This document shows positions 1-8,635 of a stretch of 64,000 bases of DNA, piece by piece. The stretch covers positions 812,641-876,640 of the forward strand of contig NZ_BMIC01000001.1 in NCBI RefSeq assembly GCF_014641635.1, given 5' to 3'. This DNA is from Aquaticitalea lipolytica. GTDB taxonomy: Bacteria; Bacteroidota; Bacteroidia; Flavobacteriales; Flavobacteriaceae. The stretch's first letter is position 1, and each line of letters opens with the position of its first letter. Below the pieces are notes generated by a model, which was given only the letters and a program-made list of their open reading frames with translations, did not search any database and was not told where the DNA came from. The translations under genes were made by a program, and so were the position numbers.

Positions 1-243
1 AATACATTGTTGTATAGCTTTTAAATTGGTTTTACGCTCATCGTAAATCAACTTCAACTCATGAGTTTCTACATTCCAAATTGCAGACTTCACTCCTTTT
101 GCTCTAATTGCTGCTTTTTCAATACGCTCTTTACACATTAAACAAACACCATCTACCTCAATAGATACTTTGGCATTTTTGTTTTGTGCAAATGTTATAG
201 TTGTTACTACTAATAATAATAGTACAAATGCTATTTTTTTCAT
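1..243 (-). CDS. Secreted heavy-metal-associated (HMA) domain protein, 3' end missing
   Basis: The gene starts at 243 and runs off the left edge; 81 codons are present. The N-terminus is a signal peptide (Lys-Lys, then a run of Leu/Val, ending TFAQ), so the protein should be exported. It continues into an HMA fold with VDGVCLMCKERIEKA, i.e. a CxxC (Cys-Leu-Met-Cys) metal site. HMA domains bind soft metals such as Cu(I). It lies 16 bases downstream of the TonB-dependent receptor on the same strand and is probably the last or second-to-last gene of that operon. A periplasmic metal carrier or chaperone is inferred. The identity of the metal cannot be read from sequence. Confidence 0.8.
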   Translation of the reverse strand, partial: MKKIAFVLLLLVVTTITFAQNKNAKVSIEVDGVCLMCKERIEKAAIRAKGVKSAIWNVETHELKLIYDERKTNLKAIQQCI

Positions 244-259
244 CACTTATAATTTTATG

Positions 260-2497
260 TTATTTAATTTTAAATCTTAATCCTGCGTAATACATACTTC
301 CAAAAATTGGACCATAAACAAACGTTGTATCAAAATTAGCTCCAAAAGGGTCGTCTGCTCCTAAAATAGGATTATCTTGAGTAACATTTGTTATGTTTTC
401 TCCGCCTAAATATACTTCAAATTTATCAGAAAACACTTTAGTAATCTGAGCATTTAATGTTCCTACAGTTGGTGAATATTCTGGTAATTGATACTGAACA
501 GGGTTTGTAGCTGTTGATGAAAAACGTTGTTTACCTAACCAGTTATATGTAGCATCAAATTTCCATTGTGCTTCACTTCCTTCTTTATGTGTTTCGTAAG
601 AAGCGTTAGCAAACAAACGATGTTTTGATGTTAAAGGTTTTTCAAGTTTACCTGAATTATACTGAGTTTTTACATCATAAAATTTATATGCAGTTCGTAA
701 ATCAAAACCTTCAAAAACATTATAGTTAAACTCTAATTGAAAACTGTTTGCATAGCTATCTCCTTCTAAATTATAGAAATTTATTTCAGTTGGGTTTTCA
801 TAATCTACTACTACTTGATTTTGAAAATCGGTTCTGTAATAATCTAAAGTGACGTCTGCTTTTCTTCCAAAGAGGTTAAACCCTTGTAAAAAAGACAACC
901 CATAGTTCCATGCTATTTCAGGATCTAATCCGTATATTTCTCCTCCAGAATTAATAATATTTAAACTTCTTGAAGTTGAGAAAATCGATTGATTTTCAGC
1001 AAAAATATTGGCACTACGTTTACCTCTTCCAAACGAAAAGCGTAAGGCAGATTTTTCCCAAGGTGTATAACGTGCATGAAGCCTAGGTGTCACAAATGTT
1101 CCTAAAAGATTATGTCTGTCTATTCTAACACCTGCTGATACATTCCATTTTTCTAAATTATCAAAATTATATTCAAAAAAAGCACCAATAGAGTTTTCAG
1201 TACGCTCAAAATCTGATGTATCAACAAACTCATCATAATGGTCGTAAGTATAACTTAAACCTGTTTTTATTTTATGCCTTGAATCACTAATAATTGAATT
1301 ATAAATAGCACTTGTATACAAACTATTATGCAATATATCATATCGTGTCAATCCAAAATACGATTCTTGGTTATGACGGCTAAATGCAGCTTGTACTCCT
1401 AAACTTTGCCAAGGTACTTCAGGGTTAACATAACCTGTTTTTACAGATGCATCTATACGTTGTGTATTTATTTCGCTTCCCCAAGCATTGGTGGTAAATT
1501 TATCTGTATCTGGATTAAAATCAGTTTGTCCAGTTTGTTTAGCATCATTTAAATATCTGAAATTAATGAAACTTACAAAGCCTTTTTCGGGATTGGTATA
1601 TTGCCAACGATTCATAAAATTTATCTGCTTTTGTATTGGCGCATCTAAAAAAGAATCATCGTTCATATCAAATTTTCTATCTCTTATATTACCATGAACA
1701 TATAACCCAGTACTCCACTTATCACTAACTTTAGTATTTAAATGAGTATTCAGTTCATACCTTCCATTTTCTGAAGCATAAGCATTTACAAAAAATTTAG
1801 CATCTGTTGTTGGTTTTACTAGTTCTGTATTAATCTGCCCAGCTATACTTTCAAATCCATTAACTACACTTCCTGCTCCTTTAGTAATTTGAATACTTTC
1901 CACCCAAGTTCCTGGAGTAAAGCTTAATCCATAAGCTTGTGATGCACCACGAATTGTTGGAATATTCTCTGAAGTAATCAAAATATAAGGGCTTGTTAAA
2001 CCTAACATTCTTATTTGTCGTGTTCCTGTTACTGCATCGGCAAAATTTACATCAATTGACGGATTAGTTTCAAAACTTTCAGATAAATTACAACATGCAG
2101 CTTTTAATAGCTCATCACTACTCACAGTCATAATATTTGCAGACTGTAAATAAGATTTTGAAGTTGCTTGCTTACGAGAAGTCACTGTGACCTCGTCTAA
2201 CTCACTAGTTGGTGTTAACCAATGATGAACCATTTTTGGCTCAGTAATAGTTAAAGTATCGGTTTTAAACCCAACATAACTTATAACAAGTTTTGTATAT
2301 TCCTTTTTATAAGGAATTGTGAATTTTCCATCTATATCAGTTACTGTTCCAATAGTTGTATCTAACCAATATACATTTGCTCCAGGCAAACCAATATGTT
2401 TTTTTTCTGGATTTGATTCCATAATCATACCGCTTATCTTGTCTTGAGAAAACAAAACTGTTGGCAGTATTAATAATATATATAATATGTTTTTCAT
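260..2497 (-). CDS. TonB-dependent outer-membrane receptor with carboxypeptidase-like N-terminal domain
   Basis: 745 residues. Signal peptide (1-17, ending LFSQ), a CarboxypepD_reg-like beta-sandwich domain (about 20-95), a TonB-box-like segment DEVTVTSRK (101-109), a plug domain (about 115-230) and a C-terminal beta barrel ending in FKIK. The receptor should import a ligand across the outer membrane using TonB energy. The plug carries a vicinal Cys pair, Cys135-Cys136, in AACCNLSESFETN, which is unusual in an exported protein. Its start codon overlaps the stop of the upstream HMA-MauE gene by one base (TAATG), so the two are translationally coupled. Flanking HMA proteins suggest a metal or metal complex as ligand; this is inference. 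Confidence 0.88.
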   Translation of the reverse strand: MKNILYILLILPTVLFSQDKISGMIMESNPEKKHIGLPGANVYWLDTTIGTVTDIDGKFTIPYKKEYTKLVISYVGFKTDTLTITEPKMVHHWLTPTSELDEVTVTSRKQATSKSYLQSANIMTVSSDELLKAACCNLSESFETNPSIDVNFADAVTGTRQIRMLGLTSPYILITSENIPTIRGASQAYGLSFTPGTWVESIQITKGAGSVVNGFESIAGQINTELVKPTTDAKFFVNAYASENGRYELNTHLNTKVSDKWSTGLYVHGNIRDRKFDMNDDSFLDAPIQKQINFMNRWQYTNPEKGFVSFINFRYLNDAKQTGQTDFNPDTDKFTTNAWGSEINTQRIDASVKTGYVNPEVPWQSLGVQAAFSRHNQESYFGLTRYDILHNSLYTSAIYNSIISDSRHKIKTGLSYTYDHYDEFVDTSDFERTENSIGAFFEYNFDNLEKWNVSAGVRIDRHNLLGTFVTPRLHARYTPWEKSALRFSFGRGKRSANIFAENQSIFSTSRSLNIINSGGEIYGLDPEIAWNYGLSFLQGFNLFGRKADVTLDYYRTDFQNQVVVDYENPTEINFYNLEGDSYANSFQLEFNYNVFEGFDLRTAYKFYDVKTQYNSGKLEKPLTSKHRLFANASYETHKEGSEAQWKFDATYNWLGKQRFSSTATNPVQYQLPEYSPTVGTLNAQITKVFSDKFEVYLGGENITNVTQDNPILGADDPFGANFDTTFVYGPIFGSMYYAGLRFKIK

Positions 2498-3228
2498 TAG
2501 TTGTAAGTTTTAATTAGCATAATGATTGCCATAATAATCATAATACTGTTTTCAATAAAAGTAGCTTTGGTCATTGGCAGTTTTAAGGCTGTACCTAAAC
2601 ATGCACATTGAATTGATTTTTTATCTAATAGGGTTTTAGTAACTCCAAAAGTTGTAATTCCTAAAATGATTAAAGTAATTATTAATGCTAACGGAATTTG
2701 AACTCTCATTAAGAATAATACTCCGAGTGCTAATTCAATAAAAGGATAAACCCAACCATAAGAAGGAATAATTTTTGCTAAAGGATCGTACATTTTAAAC
2801 GATTCTGGAAAACCTTTTAAATCTAATAGCTTAAAAAAGCTAAATACAATGTAAAACAGTCCCATAAAGTCGAGCATAAAACTGTTTCCATCCCAAGGGT
2901 TAATATTTAATAAAATTGATGCTACAGTAATATATCCGAAGATTAAAAACAAAGGAAATAGCTGTTGCAAATCACTTTTTTCTTCTTCAATTGGCATTGA
3001 AGCCGATTTAAAAACGTTTTGTTCTTTCTTATCTGTAATTGAGTATTTGCTAGATAATGCTTTTTGCAAAACATCAGTAGTAATGTGTGTTTTCATGTTG
3101 ATAATTACTTCTGAAGACTCTAAATCTACAGACACATTTTCAACGTTGTCTATTTCTTGCAAGGCTTTTTCTACACTAGCCTTACAACTATTACAGGTCA
3201 TTCCTGTAACTATATATGTATGTTTCAT
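2497..3228 (-). CDS. HMA domain fused to MauE/DoxX-like membrane protein
   Basis: 243 residues. Residues 1-68 form an HMA metal-binding domain with GMTCNSCK (Cys12, Cys15). After a linker there are four predicted membrane helices (about 92-112, 120-140, 158-195, 220-240) resembling the MauE/DoxX superfamily. A Cys pair, Cys-Ala-Cys, sits in QCACLG between the last two helices. MauE-type proteins are linked to disulfide or redox handling, and the fusion suggests a membrane protein that accepts or reduces a soft metal ion. It is downstream of a HYC_CC_PP gene and coupled to the TonB receptor. The fold assignment is good; the biochemical role is inferred. Confidence 0.75.
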   Translation of the reverse strand: MKHTYIVTGMTCNSCKASVEKALQEIDNVENVSVDLESSEVIINMKTHITTDVLQKALSSKYSITDKKEQNVFKSASMPIEEEKSDLQQLFPLFLIFGYITVASILLNINPWDGNSFMLDFMGLFYIVFSFFKLLDLKGFPESFKMYDPLAKIIPSYGWVYPFIELALGVLFLMRVQIPLALIITLIILGITTFGVTKTLLDKKSIQCACLGTALKLPMTKATFIENSIMIIMAIIMLIKTYN

Positions 3229-3300
3229 TTTTGAAATATATTTGATTAATAAATAGTTTAAGTTTTCTGTTTTTTAACAGAAATAGAAAAAACTATAAAA

Positions 3301-3714
3301 TCAAATTATGAAGACCTGGTCTAAAACCTGTATATCGGCAACCAAATTAGGTGGAGAATAATCTTTATGAGGAATGATCTCTTTATCAACTGTTTCAAAA
3401 AGATCAAAAATAGAATATACTAAACTTGTAATAAAAACTTTATGAATACTTGGAAGTTCTTCAAACTTAGACAACTTTAATTTGTCCTGACCTTTAATAA
3501 CTTCTAACTCATCTTTACAGCAATTCTTTTTTGTAATTAGAGCTTGCTCCATTTCAAAAGCTTCCATCATACATTTTTGCGCCTCTGTAAATACTGCTGT
3601 ATCAATTAAAACGTCACCACAAAAGTGTTTCTCAACTGTAAAAGATACTGTTGACAACAACACTAAAAGTGCCATTAGCATTGAAAAGCTTTTATGTAGT
3701 ACTTGTTTTAACAC
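3301..3714 (-). CDS. HYC_CC_PP-type small secreted or membrane-anchored protein
   Basis: 137 residues from a GTG start. A hydrophobic N-terminal segment (about 8-26) is followed by the order of motifs that names the family: His-Phe-Cys-Gly (30-33), Asn-Cys-Cys (64-66) and Ser-Pro-Pro (120-122), with another Cys at 48. The protein is probably exported, and the cysteines plus the HMA neighbours point to metal or redox chemistry; the function is not established. The GTG lies only 4 bases after a TAATTTTG promoter box, so the message may be leaderless. The N-terminal residues KQVLHK look like part of the conserved family N-terminus, which supports GTG over the internal Met12. An 8-bp hairpin (3264-3283) lies downstream, without a T run on this strand. 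Confidence 0.7.
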   Translation of the reverse strand: MLKQVLHKSFSMLMALLVLLSTVSFTVEKHFCGDVLIDTAVFTEAQKCMMEAFEMEQALITKKNCCKDELEVIKGQDKLKLSKFEELPSIHKVFITSLVYSIFDLFETVDKEIIPHKDYSPPNLVADIQVLDQVFII

Positions 3715-3718
3715 AATG

Positions 3719-3726
3719 CAAAATTA
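3719..3726 (-). promoter_or_regulatory. Promoter -7 box TAATTTTG for the metal cluster
   Basis: Minus strand reads TAATTTTGCATTGTG, a perfect match to the Bacteroidota -7 element TAnnTTTG. Only four bases separate it from the GTG start at 3714. The usual spacing to the transcription start would place it at or next to the start codon, which implies a leaderless message. Confidence 0.55.
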
Positions 3727-3772
3727 ATGATTTTTGAACTATAAGTAGCTAAATTATAATTCTATTAACATT

Positions 3773-4201
3773 TTACTGCTTCAGTTTATGATAATAAAAC
3801 GCTGGCAACAAGAGCAATAACAATAAAGGCTGAATTAAAAATCGTCTAATATTGAAGAAAATATAGTAGTCTTCTTTATTTGGGTTAATTACAAAATATA
3901 AGAAAAAAAGAATTAAAATCACATACGAAACAGCAAACACTAATGCTGAGAATTTAACAATACTTCTATCTTTAAAAAACAGAAAAATAATCCCTAATGA
4001 AATAGCTGAATTAAGCAAAAATCTTATAGTAGTATAAATTGTTAGTTTAAAAATTTCGCGCCTTGGGTTATCAATGTATAAATAATCATTTTTAAAAAAC
4101 GATAAGTAAGGGTCATAAAACAATTCGTTTTCAAAAGCTCTTATCAAGATTAACAACCCGAAGAATACTAGAAGCAATATCATTTTTATAACGTTAGACA
4201 T
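3773..4201 (-). CDS. Exosortase-F system-associated membrane protein
   Basis: 142 residues, almost all membrane: helices at about 5-23, 50-75, 85-107 and 120-137, with a soluble stretch containing FYDPYLSFFKNDYL between the first two. This matches the small protein that always accompanies the flavobacterial exosortase XrtF. It overlaps the xrtF gene upstream by 8 bases, so the two are co-translated. Its role is not known; it presumably assists the XrtF protease/transpeptidase in the inner membrane. The assignment rests on sequence pattern plus position. Confidence 0.8.
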   Translation of the reverse strand: MSNVIKMILLLVFFGLLILIRAFENELFYDPYLSFFKNDYLYIDNPRREIFKLTIYTTIRFLLNSAISLGIIFLFFKDRSIVKFSALVFAVSYVILILFFLYFVINPNKEDYYIFFNIRRFLIQPLLLLLLLPAFYYHKLKQ

Positions 4202-4745
4202 TTGCTTTTTTTATGTTAGAAAAACGATTAACCCAAAACATCCATAATAAAAATACCATTCCGTAAATTATCATAGGAAAAATAACAGTATGCAACTCTT
4301 CTCGTCGCCAAGGATAATGATATAATCCTACTGAAAGTATTACTATTCTTAATAAATTAACTACATATATAAGTACACTTCCAGCCAAAATATAAAGAAA
4401 TGTAGTTTTAGCTTTTCCTGCAAAAGCGATGATAAATGAAACAAACAAAATAATAACACTTACCGAATTACAACCTTCAACCACACGTGCTACAAACTTG
4501 TTATTAATAATAAGTTTCATAGAAGGTTCATTAGGATGCTCTTCTATTGTAGCATTATATCCAAATGTTTCTAATAATGTTTGACTTTGCTTAGCAACTA
4601 AATTAGTTAGGTAGTCAGGATAATATTTGTCATCAACTGAAGCATCTAAATATAACTTATATGAAAAAGATAAGGCTGCATAAACTAATATAAAGGTTAG
4701 TATAAACTTAATAACCGACTTGTATTTTATGATTAACTCTTTCAA
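4194..4745 (-). CDS. xrtF: Exosortase family protein XrtF
   Basis: 183 residues. An N-terminal membrane helix, a periplasmic loop (about 30-85), then several helices carrying the exosortase triad: Cys92 in VVEGCNS, Arg133 in NLLRIVILS and His152 in ELHTVIFP. Exosortases cleave C-terminal sorting signals of exported proteins in the cytoplasmic membrane. XrtF is the short flavobacterial form. It is followed with overlap by its partner gene. No protein in this window has a clear PEP-CTERM-like tripartite tail, so its substrates must be elsewhere. Confidence 0.88.
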   Translation of the reverse strand: MKELIIKYKSVIKFILTFILVYAALSFSYKLYLDASVDDKYYPDYLTNLVAKQSQTLLETFGYNATIEEHPNEPSMKLIINNKFVARVVEGCNSVSVIILFVSFIIAFAGKAKTTFLYILAGSVLIYVVNLLRIVILSVGLYHYPWRREELHTVIFPMIIYGMVFLLWMFWVNRFSNIKKANV

Positions 4746-4837
4746 AAAAGGAGATTTACATTAGTGATGTTAAATTTATATAAAAAGAAAGATAGTAATT
4801 CTACTTTTTAAATACTTTTACCAAAACTTTTTGAACA

Positions 4838-5290
4838 ATGACTTTTGAACAACTTAAACCTCAGGTAGAATCTATAATTTCTAACAATACATCTGTTGAT
4901 GAACGACTACTATTAATATGCGAACTTTTAGAAGCTAATGTTCCTTATTATAATTGGGTTGGATTTTATTTTAGAAATGGTAACAAAGAAGAATTAAAAC
5001 TTGGCCCTTATGTTGGCGAACATACAGACCATACTATTATTCCTTTTGGTAAAGGTATTTGTGGACAAGTAGCTGTAAGCAATCAAAACTTTGTGGTTCC
5101 AGATGTATCAGCTCAAAATAATTATATAGCTTGTAGTATTACAGTAAAAGCCGAAATTGTTGTGCCTGTTTTTGTTAATGGTGAAAATGTTGGACAAATA
5201 GATATAGACTCAAACACACCAGATCCTTTTACTGAAGCCGATGAACGATTTTTAGAGTTTGTTTGTGAAAAAGTAGCTGGAATCCTTTAA
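4838..5290 (+). CDS. GAF-domain protein related to free methionine-(R)-sulfoxide reductase
   Basis: 150 residues, one GAF domain. It carries the family signatures YNWVGFYF, GKGICGQ and IACS, and ends at the usual length. E. coli MsrC uses Cys118 as catalytic and Cys84 as resolving residue, with Cys94 also conserved. By counting from the shared motifs, Cys75 and Cys99 here match Cys94 and Cys118, but the Cys84 position is His65. It may therefore resolve its sulfenic acid with Cys75, or act as a small ligand-binding GAF protein. The gene is a single unit reading away from xrtF. Confidence 0.75.
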   Translation: MTFEQLKPQVESIISNNTSVDERLLLICELLEANVPYYNWVGFYFRNGNKEELKLGPYVGEHTDHTIIPFGKGICGQVAVSNQNFVVPDVSAQNNYIACSITVKAEIVVPVFVNGENVGQIDIDSNTPDPFTEADERFLEFVCEKVAGIL

Positions 5291-5299
5291 TTAAGAATT

Positions 5300-5557
5300 T
5301 TATCTCTTAATGTAATTTGATATTTTCATAATTATAAAAGTCAAGCTGAGTAAAATTACTAATAAAAATACAATAACTTGAAATATTCCAAACCAAAAAT
5401 TAATATTTGAAAAATCCCAAGCCCAACCCACTGTTTTATTAATTCCAAAGTTAGCATCTGTTGAAAATAATGTAATTAAAAAAACAGAGGTTAAAATAAT
5501 AAAAATATAGGATGTTAATCTTTTAAAAAACCACCAAAAAATTTTATTTTTTTTCAT
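5300..5557 (-). CDS. Small two-helix membrane protein, unknown
   Basis: 85 residues from the ATG at 5557, 10 bases after the stop of the upstream permease gene. A longer reading from 5593 would overlap the permease and adds only a polar stretch, so the shorter form is preferred. Basic N-terminus, helix 1 at about 12-30, a polar loop containing GWAWDFSNINFW, helix 2 at about 55-77, and a Lys/Arg tail. I recognise no family. Position suggests co-expression with the permease. Confidence 0.55.
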   Translation of the reverse strand: MKKNKIFWWFFKRLTSYIFIILTSVFLITLFSTDANFGINKTVGWAWDFSNINFWFGIFQVIVFLLVILLSLTFIIMKISNYIKR

Positions 5558-5567
5558 GAAAATTTGA

Positions 5568-6824
5568 TTACATCCCTGTTCTAATCGCTTCAACAGGATC
5601 TAAACGAGAAGCAGAAATTGCAGGTATAACTCCAGAAATTAGCCCAATAATTGTTGATAAAACAAATCCGAGCATCATATTACCTGCAGATAATGCAAAT
5701 TTAAAATCTCCTGTAACCTCTGATAAGTTAATTGAGAGCGAAACTAACCAAACAAAGAACAATCCAACCAATCCTCCAATAACAGCAAGTATTGTTGCTT
5801 CAAATAAAAACTGAAACAAAATAAATCTGTTTTTTGCTCCTAATGATTTTTGTATTCCAATAAGATTTGTACGTTCTTTTACGCTCACAAACATAATATT
5901 GGCAATTCCAAATCCACCTACTAGTAGTGAGAATCCGCTTATAATCCATCCCATAACATTCATAGTACCAATAACGCTATCAATAGCATCAGTCATACCA
6001 GAAAGTTTATTTACAAAAAAGTTGTCTGGTTCATCAGCTTTTAAACCTCTATAAGCTCTGTATTTCTGTTTTAACACCTGCTCAAACGCACCTATATCAA
6101 CTCCCTTTTTAGGCTTTATAATTACTGCTCCAGGTATTCCTTCTGAGCCACCATTTCTAAATTGTCTCACAAAATTAGCAGGTAAAAAAGCTTGTTCATC
6201 AGAAGAGTCTCCTAAACCTGACCCAACTTTCTTAAGAACTCCAATTACAGTTAACTTACGTCCGTAAATACGAACAGTCTTACCTATTGGATTTAAATTT
6301 TTGAATAGATTTTCAGCAATTGAATATCCTAAAACAACAACCGATGCTCCTGACACAGATTCAGCTTCATTATAAAAACGCCCTTGTTCAATTTTTAAAT
6401 TCTCTATATCAGCAATACCATTAGACACTGGAGTTACATCAACACCAGAAATTGTTTCTCCTTCATATTTTATACTTTCGCCTCCAGCAAAAATCACATA
6501 AGCTATAGCTTCAATATCTGGGACATTACGCTTTATAAACTCATAACTATCATTCTCAGTTTGAGGATAGTTATCTCGCTGCCATCTTGGTATATCAGTA
6601 GGGCCAAATGAATATTTGGTAACATACATTGTGTTTTTATCTAAACCACTCAATTGGTCTTGTATATTTTTATCTAATGAATCTACTGCGGCTAGTACAG
6701 CAATTATGGAAAAAATACCAATAGTTACGCCTAATAAAGACAGAAATGTTCGTAATTTATTATTTCGTAAAGCATTAATGGCAAACGAAAAACTTTCTTT
6801 AAATAGTCGTAAGTAAAGTAACAT
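5568..6824 (-). CDS. ABC transporter permease, MacB/FtsX type
   Basis: 418 residues. Membrane helix at about 22-45, a large periplasmic MacB core domain (about 50-255), then three helices (about 290-310, 330-365, 375-400) that make the FtsX domain. It ends with the usual SRLDPVEAIRTGM. MacB-type permeases are mechanotransmission units driven by a cytoplasmic ATPase, acting in export of lipoproteins, peptides or toxic compounds. No ATPase gene adjoins it here, so its partner must be elsewhere. The substrate is unknown. Confidence 0.85.
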   Translation of the reverse strand: MLLYLRLFKESFSFAINALRNNKLRTFLSLLGVTIGIFSIIAVLAAVDSLDKNIQDQLSGLDKNTMYVTKYSFGPTDIPRWQRDNYPQTENDSYEFIKRNVPDIEAIAYVIFAGGESIKYEGETISGVDVTPVSNGIADIENLKIEQGRFYNEAESVSGASVVVLGYSIAENLFKNLNPIGKTVRIYGRKLTVIGVLKKVGSGLGDSSDEQAFLPANFVRQFRNGGSEGIPGAVIIKPKKGVDIGAFEQVLKQKYRAYRGLKADEPDNFFVNKLSGMTDAIDSVIGTMNVMGWIISGFSLLVGGFGIANIMFVSVKERTNLIGIQKSLGAKNRFILFQFLFEATILAVIGGLVGLFFVWLVSLSINLSEVTGDFKFALSAGNMMLGFVLSTIIGLISGVIPAISASRLDPVEAIRTGM

Positions 6825-6937
6825 GAATATTGGCTGTTTTAAAACGAATTTAAAGATAGGACGTTTTTAACAATTTTTTGTTACAAAAAACTTAAATAAA
6901 CTCACTCGTCTTATCATAAATTCTCTTTAAGAATATG

Positions 6938-6945
6938 TACTTTTG
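6938..6945 (+). promoter_or_regulatory. Promoter -7 box TACTTTTG of purH
   Basis: Perfect TAnnTTTG element 25 bases ahead of the purH ATG. It lies inside the longest open frame, which could be read from 6935, and so rules out that upstream start. Confidence 0.6.
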
Positions 6946-6970
6946 CAACTTTAAACTACACAACAACAAC

Positions 6971-8503
6971 ATGAATAACAACAAAACCATAAAATCGGCA
7001 TTAATTTCGGTTTTTAGCAAAGAAGGATTAGAACCAATTGTAAAACAATTAAACTCACAAGGAGTTACTATTTACTCTACTGGTGGAACCGAAAAATTTA
7101 TTAAAGATTTAGGCATAAATGTAGTTCCTGTTGAGGATGTCACTTCATATCCTTCAATTTTAGGAGGTCGTGTAAAAACATTGCATCCAAAAGTTTTTGG
7201 TGGTATTTTAAACAGACAAAACAACGAAAGTGATGTTGCAGAAATGCAAGAATTTACAATCCCACAAATCGATTTAGTAATTGTTGATTTATATCCTTTT
7301 GAAAAAACTGTAGCTTCTGGCGCGAGCAATGCAGATATTATAGAAAAAATTGATATTGGTGGTATTTCACTAATTAGAGCCGCTGCAAAAAATTATGCAG
7401 ATGTGGTTTGTGTATCATCGGTTGAAGACTATTCAGAATTTTTAGAATTATTAAAATCTAAAAACGGAACAACATCGGAAGAAGACAGAAAACGATTTGC
7501 TTCAAAAGCTTTCAATATATCTTCACATTACGATTCGGCAATATTTAATTACTTCAATAAAAATCATGAAGAAGCTGTTTTAAAAATTAGTGAAACAAAA
7601 GGTCAAGTGCTTCGTTATGGAGAAAATCCGCATCAAAAAGGGTTTTTCTTTGGAGATTTTGATGCAATGTTTACTAAACTTCATGGTAAAGAGTTAAGCT
7701 ACAATAACCTTTTAGATGTTGATGCAGCAGTTAATTTAATGAATGAATTTAAAGGTGAAGCTCCAACATTTGCAATTTTAAAACATAATAATGCCTGCGG
7801 ATTTGCTCAACGCAATACTGTGCATCAAGCTTATGTTGATGCGTTAGCTGGAGATCCTGTTTCGGCATTTGGAGGTATTTTGATTAGCAATGTAGAAATA
7901 GACAAATCTACAGCTGAAGAAATTCATGATTTATTTTGTGAAGTTGTTATTGCGCCTTCATTTTCAAAAGAAGCACAAACAATTCTTGAAGGAAAGAAGA
8001 ACAGAATTTTATTAGTTCAACACGATATTGAACTTCCAAAAACAACCGTAAGAACGTGTTTAAATGGTGCTTTAGTTCAAGAGAGAGATAATATTACAGA
8101 TGCTATTGAGCATTTATCTAATGCAACAAACAATAAACCAACTCAAAACGAGTTAGAAGATTTAATCTTTGCATCAAAAATTTGCAAGCATACTAAATCT
8201 AACACCATCGTTTTAGCAAAAAACAAACAATTATGTGCAAGCGGAACAGGACAAACAAGTCGTGTTGATGCACTTAACCAAGCTATACATAAAGCTCAAT
8301 CTTTTAATTTTGATTTAAAAGGAGCTGTAATGGCTAGTGATGCCTTTTTCCCTTTTCCAGATTGTGTTGAGATCGCAAAAAACGCTGGAATTACAGCAGT
8401 AATCCAACCAGGAGGATCAATTAAAGACCAATTGAGTATCGATTATTGCAATGAAAATAATGTTGCAATGGTATTTACAGGGACGCGTCATTTTAAACAT
8501 TAA
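6971..8503 (+). CDS. purH: Bifunctional AICAR transformylase / IMP cyclohydrolase
   Basis: 510 residues from the ATG at 6971. Catalyses the last two steps of de novo purine synthesis: formyl transfer from 10-formyl-THF to AICAR, then ring closure to IMP, in the cytoplasm. The N-terminal cyclohydrolase (MGS-like) domain covers about 1-195 with STGGT and SYPSILGGRVKTLHP. The C-terminal transformylase domain has GENPHQKG, the catalytic KHNNACG and GSIKD, and ends TGTRHFKH. The start was chosen because the promoter box lies between 6935 and this ATG. It is the only purine gene in the window. Confidence 0.96.
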   Translation: MNNNKTIKSALISVFSKEGLEPIVKQLNSQGVTIYSTGGTEKFIKDLGINVVPVEDVTSYPSILGGRVKTLHPKVFGGILNRQNNESDVAEMQEFTIPQIDLVIVDLYPFEKTVASGASNADIIEKIDIGGISLIRAAAKNYADVVCVSSVEDYSEFLELLKSKNGTTSEEDRKRFASKAFNISSHYDSAIFNYFNKNHEEAVLKISETKGQVLRYGENPHQKGFFFGDFDAMFTKLHGKELSYNNLLDVDAAVNLMNEFKGEAPTFAILKHNNACGFAQRNTVHQAYVDALAGDPVSAFGGILISNVEIDKSTAEEIHDLFCEVVIAPSFSKEAQTILEGKKNRILLVQHDIELPKTTVRTCLNGALVQERDNITDAIEHLSNATNNKPTQNELEDLIFASKICKHTKSNTIVLAKNKQLCASGTGQTSRVDALNQAIHKAQSFNFDLKGAVMASDAFFPFPDCVEIAKNAGITAVIQPGGSIKDQLSIDYCNENNVAMVFTGTRHFKH

Positions 8504-8554
8504 TATTTTTAGTTAGTCTCAACTATTTAAAGAAAAAACTCGTATATAATTAAA

Positions 8555-8586
8555 TTGTTAATATTTAGTAACTTTTACTACATTTA
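8555..8586 (+). promoter_or_regulatory. Candidate promoter of the mre operon
   Basis: TTG at 8555-8557, a 21-base spacer, then TACATTTA at 8579-8586, one mismatch from TAnnTTTG. The spacing suits the Bacteroidota -33/-7 promoter. About 50 bases separate it from mreB. Confidence 0.4.
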
Positions 8587-8635
8587 CAAAACCAACAAAA
8601 GAACTTAACATATCAACCTTTCATAACAGACGCAG

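Noticed and set aside
3264-3283. Hairpin TTTCTGTT/AACAGAAA as terminator of the HYC_CC_PP gene
   Set aside because: On the minus strand no T run follows the stem, and the next gene is probably in the same operon. At most a weak attenuator or stability element.
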